Assembly (NCBI GenBank): GCA_017469605.1
Contig: JAFUGB010000351.1
Location: 1 to 10,833 of the forward strand
Length of the DNA: 10,833 bases
Reading direction: 5' to 3'
Source of the DNA: Clostridia bacterium
GTDB taxonomy: Bacteria; Bacillota; Clostridia; Christensenellales; Aristaeellaceae
Part shown: piece by piece, positions 1 to 7,230 of the stretch
Numbering within the stretch: position 1 is the stretch's first letter
Layout: the number at the start of each line of letters is the position of its first letter
Position numbers and translations under genes: made by a program
Notes under the pieces: model-generated
Told to the model about the DNA's origin: nothing
The model's database searches: none
The model's input: the letters and a program-made list of their open reading frames with translations, nothing else

Positions 1-624
1 AAGTTCGCCGCCGATGGCAAATGCACATTGGATTCCGCCGAAGCCCAGCAGGGCCTGAGCATCATGCGCCGCATGGTGGAAGAGGGCGTCACCGACGCCG
101 GCATCCGCGGCTACAAATGGGCCGATTCCCAGGCCATCTTCAACGCCGGCAGCGCCATCTATATGCGCGACTGGCCCTCGGCTTATGCCAACGCCATCAA
201 CCCGGAAAAATCCTCCGTTTCTGAAAACGTGGGCGTTACCGTGCTGCCCAGCGGCACGGCCGGTTCCTTCACCACCAACGGCGGCTGGTACATCGCCGTC
301 AACGCTTTCACCTCTCACGCCGAAGAAGCCAAGGCTTTTGCCAAGTTCATCTGCGGCTATGAAGGCCAGGTTGCTTATTCCTCCCACAGCGGCGATCTGC
401 CCACCCGTCCCGCCACCTACAGCGATCCCGCTTTCGACGGCATGATGATTTCTCAGCTCTACGATATCGCCCTGACGACCACCTCCCGTCCTTCCTCCGC
501 GTACTATTCTGAAATCTCCGCTGAAATTTACACCAATGCCGCGTTGGTAGCCGACGGCGCCAAGACCGCCGAAGAGGCCACCGCGGACATGGCGCAAAGC
601 ATCCAGGCCATTCTGGATCGGTAA
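1..624 (+). CDS. Sugar ABC transporter solute-binding protein (C-terminal part)
   Basis: This is the C-terminal 207 residues of an extracellular family 1 solute-binding protein; the frame is open from base 1, so the lipoprotein signal and N-lobe lie outside the window. It would capture an oligosaccharide outside the membrane and hand it to the permeases that follow. Visible hallmarks of the MalE / trehalose-maltose-binding group are an YMRDWPSAYA segment (about residues 55-64 of the fragment), a GGWYIAVN segment, an AKAFAKFICGYEGQ helix, a GDLPTRPATYSDP segment and a late RPSSAYYSEIS segment. The stop TAA at 622-624 is followed at once by a terminator hairpin, and the first permease starts 79 bases on. 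The linked GH13 gene suggests an alpha-glucoside ligand such as a maltose- or trehalose-like sugar, but the ligand is inferred. The family call is secure. Confidence 0.93.
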   Translation, partial: KFAADGKCTLDSAEAQQGLSIMRRMVEEGVTDAGIRGYKWADSQAIFNAGSAIYMRDWPSAYANAINPEKSSVSENVGVTVLPSGTAGSFTTNGGWYIAVNAFTSHAEEAKAFAKFICGYEGQVAYSSHSGDLPTRPATYSDPAFDGMMISQLYDIALTTTSRPSSAYYSEISAEIYTNAALVADGAKTAEEATADMAQSIQAILDR

Positions 625-636
625 TCCCTATCTCAC

Positions 637-672
637 GGAGGCCGGATTGTATGCGATCCGGTCTCCTTTTTT
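637..672 (+). terminator. Intercistronic intrinsic terminator between binding protein and permease
   Basis: An 11-bp stem (637-647 with 656-666, one G-T pair) closes an 8-base loop and is followed by six T (667-672). It lies 12 bases after the binding-protein stop and 31 bases before the permease start, inside what is otherwise one operon. I infer a leaky terminator or 3'-end stabiliser that leaves the binding-protein message more abundant than the permease message, an arrangement seen in many binding-protein-dependent transport operons. Confidence 0.85.
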
Positions 673-703
673 CCTCGGAACCTGCCATAGGAGATGAAAC
701 GCT

Positions 704-1588
704 GTGCATAACAAGCAAAGATTGGTTTTCGGATATCTCGCGTTGATTCCGGCAGTCATTGTATTTGCTGTTTTCATCGTATATCCGGTGTTTAACACCT
801 TTTACCTGAGCTTTTGCAGCTACCGGACGCAAACCATCCGCCAAGGCGCCAGATTTATCGGCTTTGCCAATTATGTTCAGATGTTCGGGGATGATAAAAT
901 GTGGACCGCGCTGAAATTCACCGTGCTGTTCACCGTGATTTCAGTGGTGCTGGAAAGCGTGCTGGGCATGCTGTGCGCCCTGATCATGAACAGGCAGGGC
1001 AAAACCCGCGGGCTGGTCTGCGCCATGATCCTGATCCCCTGGTGCATCCCCACCGTGGTTTCCGGCTTGATGTGGAATTATATCTTTGCCGAATCCTATG
1101 GCGTGCTCAATTACCTGCTGCAGGTGATGGGGCTGTCCAGCCAGCCTGTACGGTGGCTGACCGACTCCCGCTATGCCTTCCTGTCCATTTTGATCTCCGA
1201 TGTGTGGAAAACCGTGCCGTATATGTCGCTGCTGATGCTGTCGGCATTGAAAACCGTGGATTCCTCTTACCTGGAAGCGGCGCAGATCGACGGCGCCAAC
1301 AAGGTACAGTCCTTCTTTAAAATCAGCATGCCCTGCATGAAACCCATCATCATTGTGGCGGTGATGTTCCGCACCATCCAAAGCTTCCGCATTTACGATC
1401 TGATTCGCGTGCTTACCAATGGCGGGCCCCAGGGCAAAACCACAAGCCTGACCATTTACACGATCACCCAATACACCACCTACGGAAACATGGGCTACGG
1501 CGCGGCGCTGGCCGTGCTCACCTTCATCATTTCGATGATCATCGCTGTATGCTTCCAGGATGGCGTAAAAAGCAAATTGGAGGTGTAA
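704..1588 (+). CDS. Sugar ABC transporter permease, MalF/UgpA type
   Basis: This is an inner-membrane permease subunit of a CUT1-family importer, 294 residues, the usual length for the short MalF/UgpA form. Six hydrophobic segments are visible at about residues 8-34, 70-94, 103-125, 153-180, 212-230 and 265-285. The EAA loop that docks on the ATPase is intact: E191-A192-A193 followed by QIDGA and, after the usual spacing, an ISMP segment. The GTG start at 704 is chosen because AGGAGA (689-694) lies 9 bases upstream and the protein begins directly before the first membrane segment. The next permease starts three bases after the stop, so the two are co-translated and should form a heterodimer. 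The substrate is inferred from the neighbouring GH13 glucosidase and not from this protein. Confidence 0.95.
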   Translation: MHNKQRLVFGYLALIPAVIVFAVFIVYPVFNTFYLSFCSYRTQTIRQGARFIGFANYVQMFGDDKMWTALKFTVLFTVISVVLESVLGMLCALIMNRQGKTRGLVCAMILIPWCIPTVVSGLMWNYIFAESYGVLNYLLQVMGLSSQPVRWLTDSRYAFLSILISDVWKTVPYMSLLMLSALKTVDSSYLEAAQIDGANKVQSFFKISMPCMKPIIIVAVMFRTIQSFRIYDLIRVLTNGGPQGKTTSLTIYTITQYTTYGNMGYGAALAVLTFIISMIIAVCFQDGVKSKLEV

Positions 1589-1591
1589 TCA

Positions 1592-2443
1592 ATGCAGGCT
1601 GTTCAGAGAAAACCCGCACGGAAAATCGGCGGCCAGATCGGCCTGAGCCTCTTTACCGTTTTGTTCGTACTGATGATCGTGGCGCCCTTCGTTTGGCTGC
1701 TGCTGGCGGCGTTCAAATCGGGCAAGGAGTTATATTCCATGCCTGTGCAGATCCTTCCCTCCTCCTTCAGCCTGCAAAACTTCAAGGATGCCTTCACCGT
1801 ACAGCCCTTGACAAATTACATTGTAAACAGCATCGTGGTGGCCGTTGTTTCCACCCTGCTGATCATCATCATTGCCAGCCTGGTCAGCTTTGCGCTGGCC
1901 CGCACGCAGATCAAAGGTAAGCGCGTTGTGCTGCTGATGCTCCTTTCCATTTCCCTTTTGCCCCCGGTGACCATCCTGAATCCCATTTACCTGATGATGA
2001 GCAATCTCAGGATGATGAACACCACCCTGGGGCTGGCGCTGGTGCTGGTAGCCATTGAACTGCCCACGGCGGCGTGGTATTTGATGAGCTTTTTTCAAAC
2101 CATCCCCGACGCGCTGGAAGAAAGCGCCATGATTGACGGCGCAAACGTGGTTACGATTTTCTGCCGGATCCTGATGCCGCTGGTCGCCCCGGGCGTTTTC
2201 ACCGTTTCCATCATGACCTTTATCGCCGTATGGAACAATTACCTGTTTGCCTCCGTCCTCAACCCCAGCAAAAAGGCCCGCACCGTCACCGTGGCGCTGA
2301 CCATGTACGCCGGCGAAACCACCACGCCCTGGAATACCATTGCGGCGGCAGCCATCGTAGCCTGCGTTCCCCTGGTGATCATGGTGCTGATCTGCCAGCG
2401 CCGCATCGTTTCCGGCATGGTGGATGGCGCAGTAAAGGGTTGA
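1592..2443 (+). CDS. Sugar ABC transporter permease, MalG/UgpE type
   Basis: This is the second permease subunit, 283 residues, of the same importer. Hydrophobic segments lie at about residues 17-40, 77-101, 110-134, 143-166, 198-222 and 250-270. The ATPase-docking loop reads E177-S178-A179-MIDGA with a later ILMP, a mild variant of EAA, and the C-terminus QRRIVSGMVDGAVKG is the typical MalG-family ending. The ATG at 1592 follows a strong GGAGGTG (1579-1585) that overlaps the end of the upstream permease, which supports coupled translation. No ATPase gene follows; the next gene is a glucosidase. Firmicutes CUT1 importers commonly borrow a shared MsmX/MsmK-type ATPase encoded elsewhere, so this is expected rather than a defect. 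Confidence 0.95.
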   Translation: MQAVQRKPARKIGGQIGLSLFTVLFVLMIVAPFVWLLLAAFKSGKELYSMPVQILPSSFSLQNFKDAFTVQPLTNYIVNSIVVAVVSTLLIIIIASLVSFALARTQIKGKRVVLLMLLSISLLPPVTILNPIYLMMSNLRMMNTTLGLALVLVAIELPTAAWYLMSFFQTIPDALEESAMIDGANVVTIFCRILMPLVAPGVFTVSIMTFIAVWNNYLFASVLNPSKKARTVTVALTMYAGETTTPWNTIAAAAIVACVPLVIMVLICQRRIVSGMVDGAVKG

Positions 2444-2477
2444 CCGGCATGAAAACAACAATACAGGAGTGAAACGG

Positions 2478-4142
2478 ATGAAAAAGACATGGTGGAAGGA
2501 AGCTGTTGTTTATCAGATTTATCCCAAAAGCTTCCAGGATTCAAACGGGGACGGAATTGGCGACCTGCAGGGCATCCTCCGCCGCCTGGATTATATTCAA
2601 AGCCTTGGCGCCACCGTTATTTGGCTTAATCCCATTTACGCCTCACCCCAGGTGGACAACGGCTATGACATTTCCGATTATCAGGCCATTAACCCGGCCT
2701 TTGGAACACTGGATGATTTCAAGCAGCTGCTGGATGGCGCGCACAGGCGCGGCATACGGGTGATCATGGACATGGTGCTGAACCACACCTCCGACAAGCA
2801 CCGTTGGTTCCAGGAATCCCGCAAATCCAAGGACAATCCCTACCGGGATTTCTACATTTGGCGGCCCGCCCGCGATGGGAAGGAACCCAACAACTGGGGC
2901 AACTATTTTTACGAGGACCGCGGCTCGGCCTGGGAATGGGATGAAGCCACCCAGGAATATTACCTGCACAATTATTCCAAAAAGATGCCTGATCTGAACT
3001 GGGACTGCCCGTCCATGCGCCAGGAAATCTATAAAATGCTGCGCTGGTGGTGCGATCTGGGCATTGACGGCTTCCGGCTGGATGCCATCAACCGCCTGCA
3101 AAAGCCCCAGGGGCTGCCCGACAGCCCCCGTCCCTGCGCGCCTCCCGTCAATCCTTACGGCTATATCGTGGACAGGGAAATGTGCGCCAACCAGCCCGGC
3201 ATCCATGAGCTGCTCAAGGAGCTGAACCGTGAAGTCTTTTCCCGCTACGATATCATGACCGTGGGCGAAACGGGCAACCTGACCTCGATAAAAGCGCTTC
3301 CCTACGTCAGCGAATCCAGCCGAGAAATCAATATGGTATTTCATTTTGAAATCGCCAAAAACCCGCATTTGGTCACCCCGGCGGAATACAAGGACATCCA
3401 GAAGCGCTGGGCCGATGTGATCCGGCAGGGCGGCTGGGGGACCCAATACCTGACCAACCACGACAGCCCCCGGCAGATCTCCCGCTTTGGGGATGACGGG
3501 GAGCTGCGGGTGCCATCGGGAAAAATGCTGGCCATGCTCACCCATACCCAGCCGGGAACGGTATACGTGTATCAGGGCGAAGAAATCGGCATGATCAATG
3601 TGGATTTCCCCAGCATCGATTATTACGATGAACGGTATACGCTGGGAAAATATCAATCCATGGTGGAGCAGGGCGCCGATCCCAAGGCGGCGCTGGATTC
3701 CCTCAAAATGATGAGCCGCGACAACGTGCGCACGCCCATGCAATGGAACGACGGAAAAAATGCCGGCTTCTCCGAGGCCGATCCCTGGCTTCATGTAAAT
3801 CCCACCTATCGGGCCATCAATGTCCGGGCCGCTGAACAGGACCCGGATTCCATCCTGTATACCTATCGCCGGCTGATCAGCCTGAGAAAGCGGCATCCCG
3901 TCATGGTTTACGGCGATTATGTCCCGGTCATGGAAGCCTATGAAAACGTTGTGGCCTATACCCGCGAATATGGAGATGAAAAGTGGTTCATGCTGTTTAA
4001 CTTTCAAAAAGAAACACAGCAGGTGGTTTTCCCTCCATGGCTGCATCCCGAAAGCGCCGGCTTGATCATGGGCAATTATCCCGCCCCAAACGACCCCTCC
4101 GTGCTTCAGCCCTATGAGGGGCGCATTTACCGCCTGCGCTGA
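2478..4142 (+). CDS. GH13 alpha-glucosidase (oligo-1,6-glucosidase / maltase-like)
   Basis: This is a cytoplasmic retaining alpha-glucosidase of glycoside hydrolase family 13, 554 residues, with no signal peptide. It should cut the imported alpha-glucoside to glucose units. The family regions are all present: the calcium-site loop D21-S-N23-G-D25-G-I-G-D29, region I D98-MVLNH, region V MPDLNW, region II GFRLD202 (nucleophile), region III VGE264 (acid/base) and region IV NHD329 (transition-state stabiliser), then the subfamily motif TPMQWNDGKNAGF. ATG 2478 is preferred to the in-frame GTG at 2469 because AGGAG (2465-2469) is 8 bases upstream of it and overlaps the GTG. The residue after the nucleophile is alanine (A203), whereas alpha-1,6-specific relatives carry valine; this leans towards alpha-1,4 or broad specificity. 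Trehalose-6-phosphate hydrolase and dextran glucosidase are less likely alternatives. Confidence 0.93.
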   Translation: MKKTWWKEAVVYQIYPKSFQDSNGDGIGDLQGILRRLDYIQSLGATVIWLNPIYASPQVDNGYDISDYQAINPAFGTLDDFKQLLDGAHRRGIRVIMDMVLNHTSDKHRWFQESRKSKDNPYRDFYIWRPARDGKEPNNWGNYFYEDRGSAWEWDEATQEYYLHNYSKKMPDLNWDCPSMRQEIYKMLRWWCDLGIDGFRLDAINRLQKPQGLPDSPRPCAPPVNPYGYIVDREMCANQPGIHELLKELNREVFSRYDIMTVGETGNLTSIKALPYVSESSREINMVFHFEIAKNPHLVTPAEYKDIQKRWADVIRQGGWGTQYLTNHDSPRQISRFGDDGELRVPSGKMLAMLTHTQPGTVYVYQGEEIGMINVDFPSIDYYDERYTLGKYQSMVEQGADPKAALDSLKMMSRDNVRTPMQWNDGKNAGFSEADPWLHVNPTYRAINVRAAEQDPDSILYTYRRLISLRKRHPVMVYGDYVPVMEAYENVVAYTREYGDEKWFMLFNFQKETQQVVFPPWLHPESAGLIMGNYPAPNDPSVLQPYEGRIYRLR

Positions 4143-4186
4143 TCGACCCCAGGCGTATCCGAATCCCGGATTGGGCCAAGAACGGA

Positions 4187-4244
4187 AAACAGGGAAATTT
4201 CATCAGAAAACGCCAACATTTTCTGAAGAATTTCCCTGTTTTTT
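4187..4244 (+). terminator. Terminator hairpin of the glucoside operon, possibly bidirectional
   Basis: Two nested perfect stems are separated by a small internal loop. The outer stem is 13 bp (4187-4199 with 4229-4241), the inner stem 7 bp (4204-4210 with 4219-4225), and the apical loop is 8 bases. On the plus strand the structure runs into six T (4239-4244). On the minus strand the same hairpin is followed by only four T, so it may also end transcripts of the minus-strand operon whose last gene stops at 4326. No other convincing feature is visible in the 183-base gap 4143-4325. Confidence 0.85.
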
Positions 4245-4325
4245 GTGCGCCGCGCGGCCCAGGTCCGCCGGCAGGCAGCTTGCCCGGAGGTTATGTTTTG
4301 TGTTTTAACTGCCTGGCCGAAGCGT

Positions 4326-6335
4326 TTATTCCTCTTCCGGGATCAGGCGGATGATTTCCTGGAAGGGCATGAGCATGCTGTCGCATTCCTGGGCGCGGTG
4401 GTTTTCCAGGATCATTCTGGCGGCGTTCTGGATGGCGGGCACAGCGGCGCGCATGAGCTGGTTGGCGTAAATCACCACATTGACGCCGCGCCGCTTGAAC
4501 TCCTCCTCGGTGACGCTGTTAAAGCTGGTGGGCACCACCACCAGGATGGTGGCGGGATCCTGGGCCCGGAATTTCTCCACAAATTCAAATATCTCGCCGG
4601 GATCCTTCTTACGGCTGTGGATCATGATGGCGTCCGCCCCGGCCGCGGTAAAGGCGAAGGCGCGCTCCAGGGCGTCCTCCATGCCCCGCTCCAGGATCAG
4701 GCTTTCAATGCGGGCGCAGATCATAAACTCCTTGGTTTTCTGCGCGTGCTTGCCCGCCCGGATCTTTTCGGAAAAGCTCTCGATGCTGTCCTGGGTCTGC
4801 TGCACCTCGGTGCCAAACAGGCTGTTTTTCTTAAGTCCGGTCTTATCCTCGATGATCACCATGGATACGCCCAGCCGCTCCAGTGAGCGCACGGTGTATA
4901 CAAAATGCTCGGTTTTGCCGCCGGTATCGCCGTCAAAAATCACGGGCTTGGTGGTGACCTCCATCAGGTCCTCAATGGTGCGGAACCGGCTGGTCATATC
5001 CACCAGCTCAATATCGGGCTTGCCCTTGGCTGTGCTGTCGCACAGGGAAGAAACCCACATGGCGTTAAACTGATGGGCGCCGCCGTTTTGGTATACCTTG
5101 GTGTTTTCCACCACCAGGCCGGTCAGGCCGTCATGGGCCTCCATGGCGGTGACCAGGCCGTTGATTTCGATCTCCCGGCGCAGGCGGCCCCGGCGGATAT
5201 CGGGCATGGCCAGGTCGGCGCGGATGCGGCCGGCCATTTCCTTGTATTTATCGTCCCGGGAATAGGGGAATTCCACCAGCCTGCCGCCATAGGAGCGCAG
5301 GATTTCCACCACCTCGTCCCGGATGGGCTTCTGGAAGCCGGTATCCCAGTCGTCGCCGTGCACCACGATATCAGGCCGGTACGCAAGCAGATTTTCCCGG
5401 TAGCTCAGCGTTTTCTGCTCCACCACCCGGCATACCCCGGCAATGTTTTCCATCATGACCCTGCGCTCGCTTGCCGGCACCAGCGGGTAGCGCTTGTAAC
5501 CCGATATAGCCTCGTCGCTGAGCACGCCGATGGTAAGCTTGCCCAGGCGCTGGGCCCTGCGGATGATGGCGATATGTCCGCCGTGCAGGATATCGGTGGC
5601 AAAGCACATGTACACCGACCGATTTTCAACCTGACGCAGGCGGATGCTGACGGATGACAGGTCCTCGGGATTATCCACCTCGCCGCACAGCTGATCGCCC
5701 ACGTCCAGGGGGCGCAGATCCATGCGGTCCGATACCCGGTTGAAGGCGTTTTCGGCATAGCATTTGCGGTCGCCCCGCTCGCAGAAGGCGGCGATCTCCT
5801 TCAGCCATATCCGCCAGTCGGCCTTTGTAAGCTTATACAGGGGCTGGGCCGCCAGGGCATCCTCAAAAAATTCGACGCCCACCTTTCGGATCTTTCCATC
5901 CCGGATCACGGCCTTGAAGTCCTTTTCGGGCAGGGCCACGTCTCCGCTCACCGTCATGCAGCTGCCCTCGTGGGCAAGCACGGCATCCAGCACAGCGTTT
6001 TCGAACACCAGGTCGCCGTGCATCAGCAGGATATCCTCGTCCAGCGCTTTCCGGGCGCAGTAAATGGAATAAATATAGTTGGTATCCCGATAATCGGGGT
6101 TTTTGACAAAGGTGTATTGCAGCGGCAGCCCCAGGCTCCGGCAATAATCCACCAGCACGCCGTCAAACAGCCCGGTGGTGATCACCACGTCGGTGATCCC
6201 GGCCTGGCTCAGCTGCTTTAACTGGCGGCTCAGGATCGTATCATGGTCCGATATTTCGGTCATGCATTTGGGATGCTGGCTGGTCAGCACGCCCATGCGG
6301 CTGCCCATGCCGGAATTGAGGATCAAGGCTTTCAT
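4326..6335 (-). CDS. Three-domain nucleotidyltransferase / cytidylyltransferase-like / phosphoenolpyruvate mutase
   Basis: This 669-residue fusion is predicted to act in phosphonate synthesis. Domain 1 (about 1-232) resembles LicC/PntC-type nucleotidyltransferases: LNSGMGSRMG (6-15), PK at 22-23, a N79...Y82...N86...Y89-S90-I-Y92 pattern, HGD108, and a late GEVD221. Domain 2 (about 240-372) is glycerol-3-phosphate-cytidylyltransferase-like, with HGGH (251-254) and VVHGDDW (324-330). Domain 3 (about 388-669) is a phosphoenolpyruvate mutase, which isomerises phosphoenolpyruvate to phosphonopyruvate. It carries W427 and S429, D441 (nucleophile position), D468 and D470, the EDK...N504 mutase loop that separates it from isocitrate lyases, and R542. 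The ATG has AGGAGG (6343-6348) 7 bases upstream. The domain 2-3 pair (about 430 residues) is a known architecture (AepX type); the extra N-terminal domain is the unusual part. Domain 2 lacks a recognisable ISST loop. No phosphonopyruvate decarboxylase or aminotransferase gene is nearby. Domain calls are firm; the product is inferred. Confidence 0.92.
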   Translation of the reverse strand: MKALILNSGMGSRMGVLTSQHPKCMTEISDHDTILSRQLKQLSQAGITDVVITTGLFDGVLVDYCRSLGLPLQYTFVKNPDYRDTNYIYSIYCARKALDEDILLMHGDLVFENAVLDAVLAHEGSCMTVSGDVALPEKDFKAVIRDGKIRKVGVEFFEDALAAQPLYKLTKADWRIWLKEIAAFCERGDRKCYAENAFNRVSDRMDLRPLDVGDQLCGEVDNPEDLSSVSIRLRQVENRSVYMCFATDILHGGHIAIIRRAQRLGKLTIGVLSDEAISGYKRYPLVPASERRVMMENIAGVCRVVEQKTLSYRENLLAYRPDIVVHGDDWDTGFQKPIRDEVVEILRSYGGRLVEFPYSRDDKYKEMAGRIRADLAMPDIRRGRLRREIEINGLVTAMEAHDGLTGLVVENTKVYQNGGAHQFNAMWVSSLCDSTAKGKPDIELVDMTSRFRTIEDLMEVTTKPVIFDGDTGGKTEHFVYTVRSLERLGVSMVIIEDKTGLKKNSLFGTEVQQTQDSIESFSEKIRAGKHAQKTKEFMICARIESLILERGMEDALERAFAFTAAGADAIMIHSRKKDPGEIFEFVEKFRAQDPATILVVVPTSFNSVTEEEFKRRGVNVVIYANQLMRAAVPAIQNAARMILENHRAQECDSMLMPFQEIIRLIPEEE

Positions 6336-7230
6336 GGAAATTCCTCCTTTGTGTTATTCCCCCCTCCACCCCAAAGCACGGCTCCGGCGGAGCGGTAAAG
6401 GTCATGCGTTCCCCGGTGGCGGGGTGGGTAAAGCTAAGGGAATAGGCGTGCAGCATGAGCCGCGGGGCCCGGGGCATATTCTTATGCCCGTAAATGGGAT
6501 CGCCCAGCACGGGATGATGGATGCTGCTCATATGCACGCGGATCTGGTGGGTGCGGCCGGTGATCAGGTGGATATCCAGCAGCGTCCGGTCGGGCCACCG
6601 GCGCACCACCCGCCACTCGGTGCGGGAGGGCCGTCCCTCCGGGGTGACGGCCATTTTTTTGCGGTCAGCGCCGCTGCGGCCGATGGGCGCGTCGATCACG
6701 CCCGCGTTTTCCTTCATAACCCCCGACACCACAGCGTAATAATGCTTTTCCATTTTTCGCTCGCTCAGGTCACGGCTGAGCTGGGAATGGGTCTGATCGT
6801 CCTTGGCCACCAGCAAAAGGCCGCTGGTATCCTTGTCCAGCCGGTGCACGATGCCCGGGCGCATTTCGCCGCCGATGCCGCTCAGGCTGTCCAAATGGTA
6901 CAGCAGGGCGTTTACCAGCGTGCCGTCGGGATTGCCCGCCGCCGGGTGCACCACCATGCCCCGGGGCTTGACCACCACGGCCAGGTGCGCATCCTGGTAC
7001 AGCACGGTGAGCGGGAGATCCTGGGCCTCCACGGCAGCGGGACGCAGCGCGGGCATTTCCAGCAGGATATCCGCCCCCGGCCCGGGCTTGCAGGCGGGCT
7101 TTCGCTCGGTTTTGCCGTTCACGGTGACAGCGCCGGCGCGGATCAGCTCGGCCGCCCGGGAACGGGACAGCGTTCCGTCCCGGGACAGGAGCACATCCAG
7201 CCGCCCGCCATCGCCGGTAAATTGCGTCAT
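6241..7230 (-). CDS. RluD-type 23S rRNA pseudouridine synthase, probably frameshifted at its 3' end
   Basis: This enzyme would isomerise uridines in 23S rRNA. An S4 RNA-binding domain lies at about residues 8-55 (GGRLDVLLSR...VTVNGK). The RluA/RluD catalytic domain follows, with the active-site motif HRLDKDTSG (D132), then LITGRTHQIRVHM and LGDPIYG. ATG 7230 is chosen because it overlaps the lspA stop as ATGA and begins directly before the S4 domain. As sequenced the protein has 329 residues. The conserved fold ends at about residue 284 (MTFTAPPEP), and the last 40 or so residues look like non-family sequence that overlaps the next gene by 95 bases. Removing one G from the G6 run (6359-6364) would give a TAA at 6356-6354 and a normal 291-residue protein ending 18 bases before the next ATG. 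The function is secure; the true 3' end is uncertain. Confidence 0.92.
   Translation of the reverse strand: MTQFTGDGGRLDVLLSRDGTLSRSRAAELIRAGAVTVNGKTERKPACKPGPGADILLEMPALRPAAVEAQDLPLTVLYQDAHLAVVVKPRGMVVHPAAGNPDGTLVNALLYHLDSLSGIGGEMRPGIVHRLDKDTSGLLLVAKDDQTHSQLSRDLSERKMEKHYYAVVSGVMKENAGVIDAPIGRSGADRKKMAVTPEGRPSRTEWRVVRRWPDRTLLDIHLITGRTHQIRVHMSSIHHPVLGDPIYGHKNMPRAPRLMLHAYSLSFTHPATGERMTFTAPPEPCFGVEGGITQRRNFHESLDPQFRHGQPHGRADQPASQMHDRNIGP

Noticed and set aside
691..710. A possible catabolite-repression operator (cre) before the first permease
   Set aside because: The stretch ATGAAACGCTGTGC aligns its central CG with the cre pattern but misses both ends. The similar stretch near 3944 lies deep in the GH13 coding region and also lacks the final CA.
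2469..2477. GTG at 2469 as start of the GH13 gene
   Set aside because: It overlaps the AGGAG ribosome site itself. ATG 2478 is correctly spaced and gives residue numbering that matches characterised relatives.
2643..4046. A 467-codon minus-strand frame opposite the GH13 glucosidase
   Set aside because: It is the shadow of a GC-rich gene whose family motifs are all on the plus strand; it shows no family resemblance and has no ribosome site.
4272..4315. A second hairpin (CAGGCAG with CTGCCTG) in the convergent gap
   Set aside because: Only 7 bp with a 30-base loop and no T run, so chance is a sufficient explanation.
4905..5657. A plus-strand frame opposite the mutase gene
   Set aside because: Antisense shadow; all recognisable motifs are on the minus strand.
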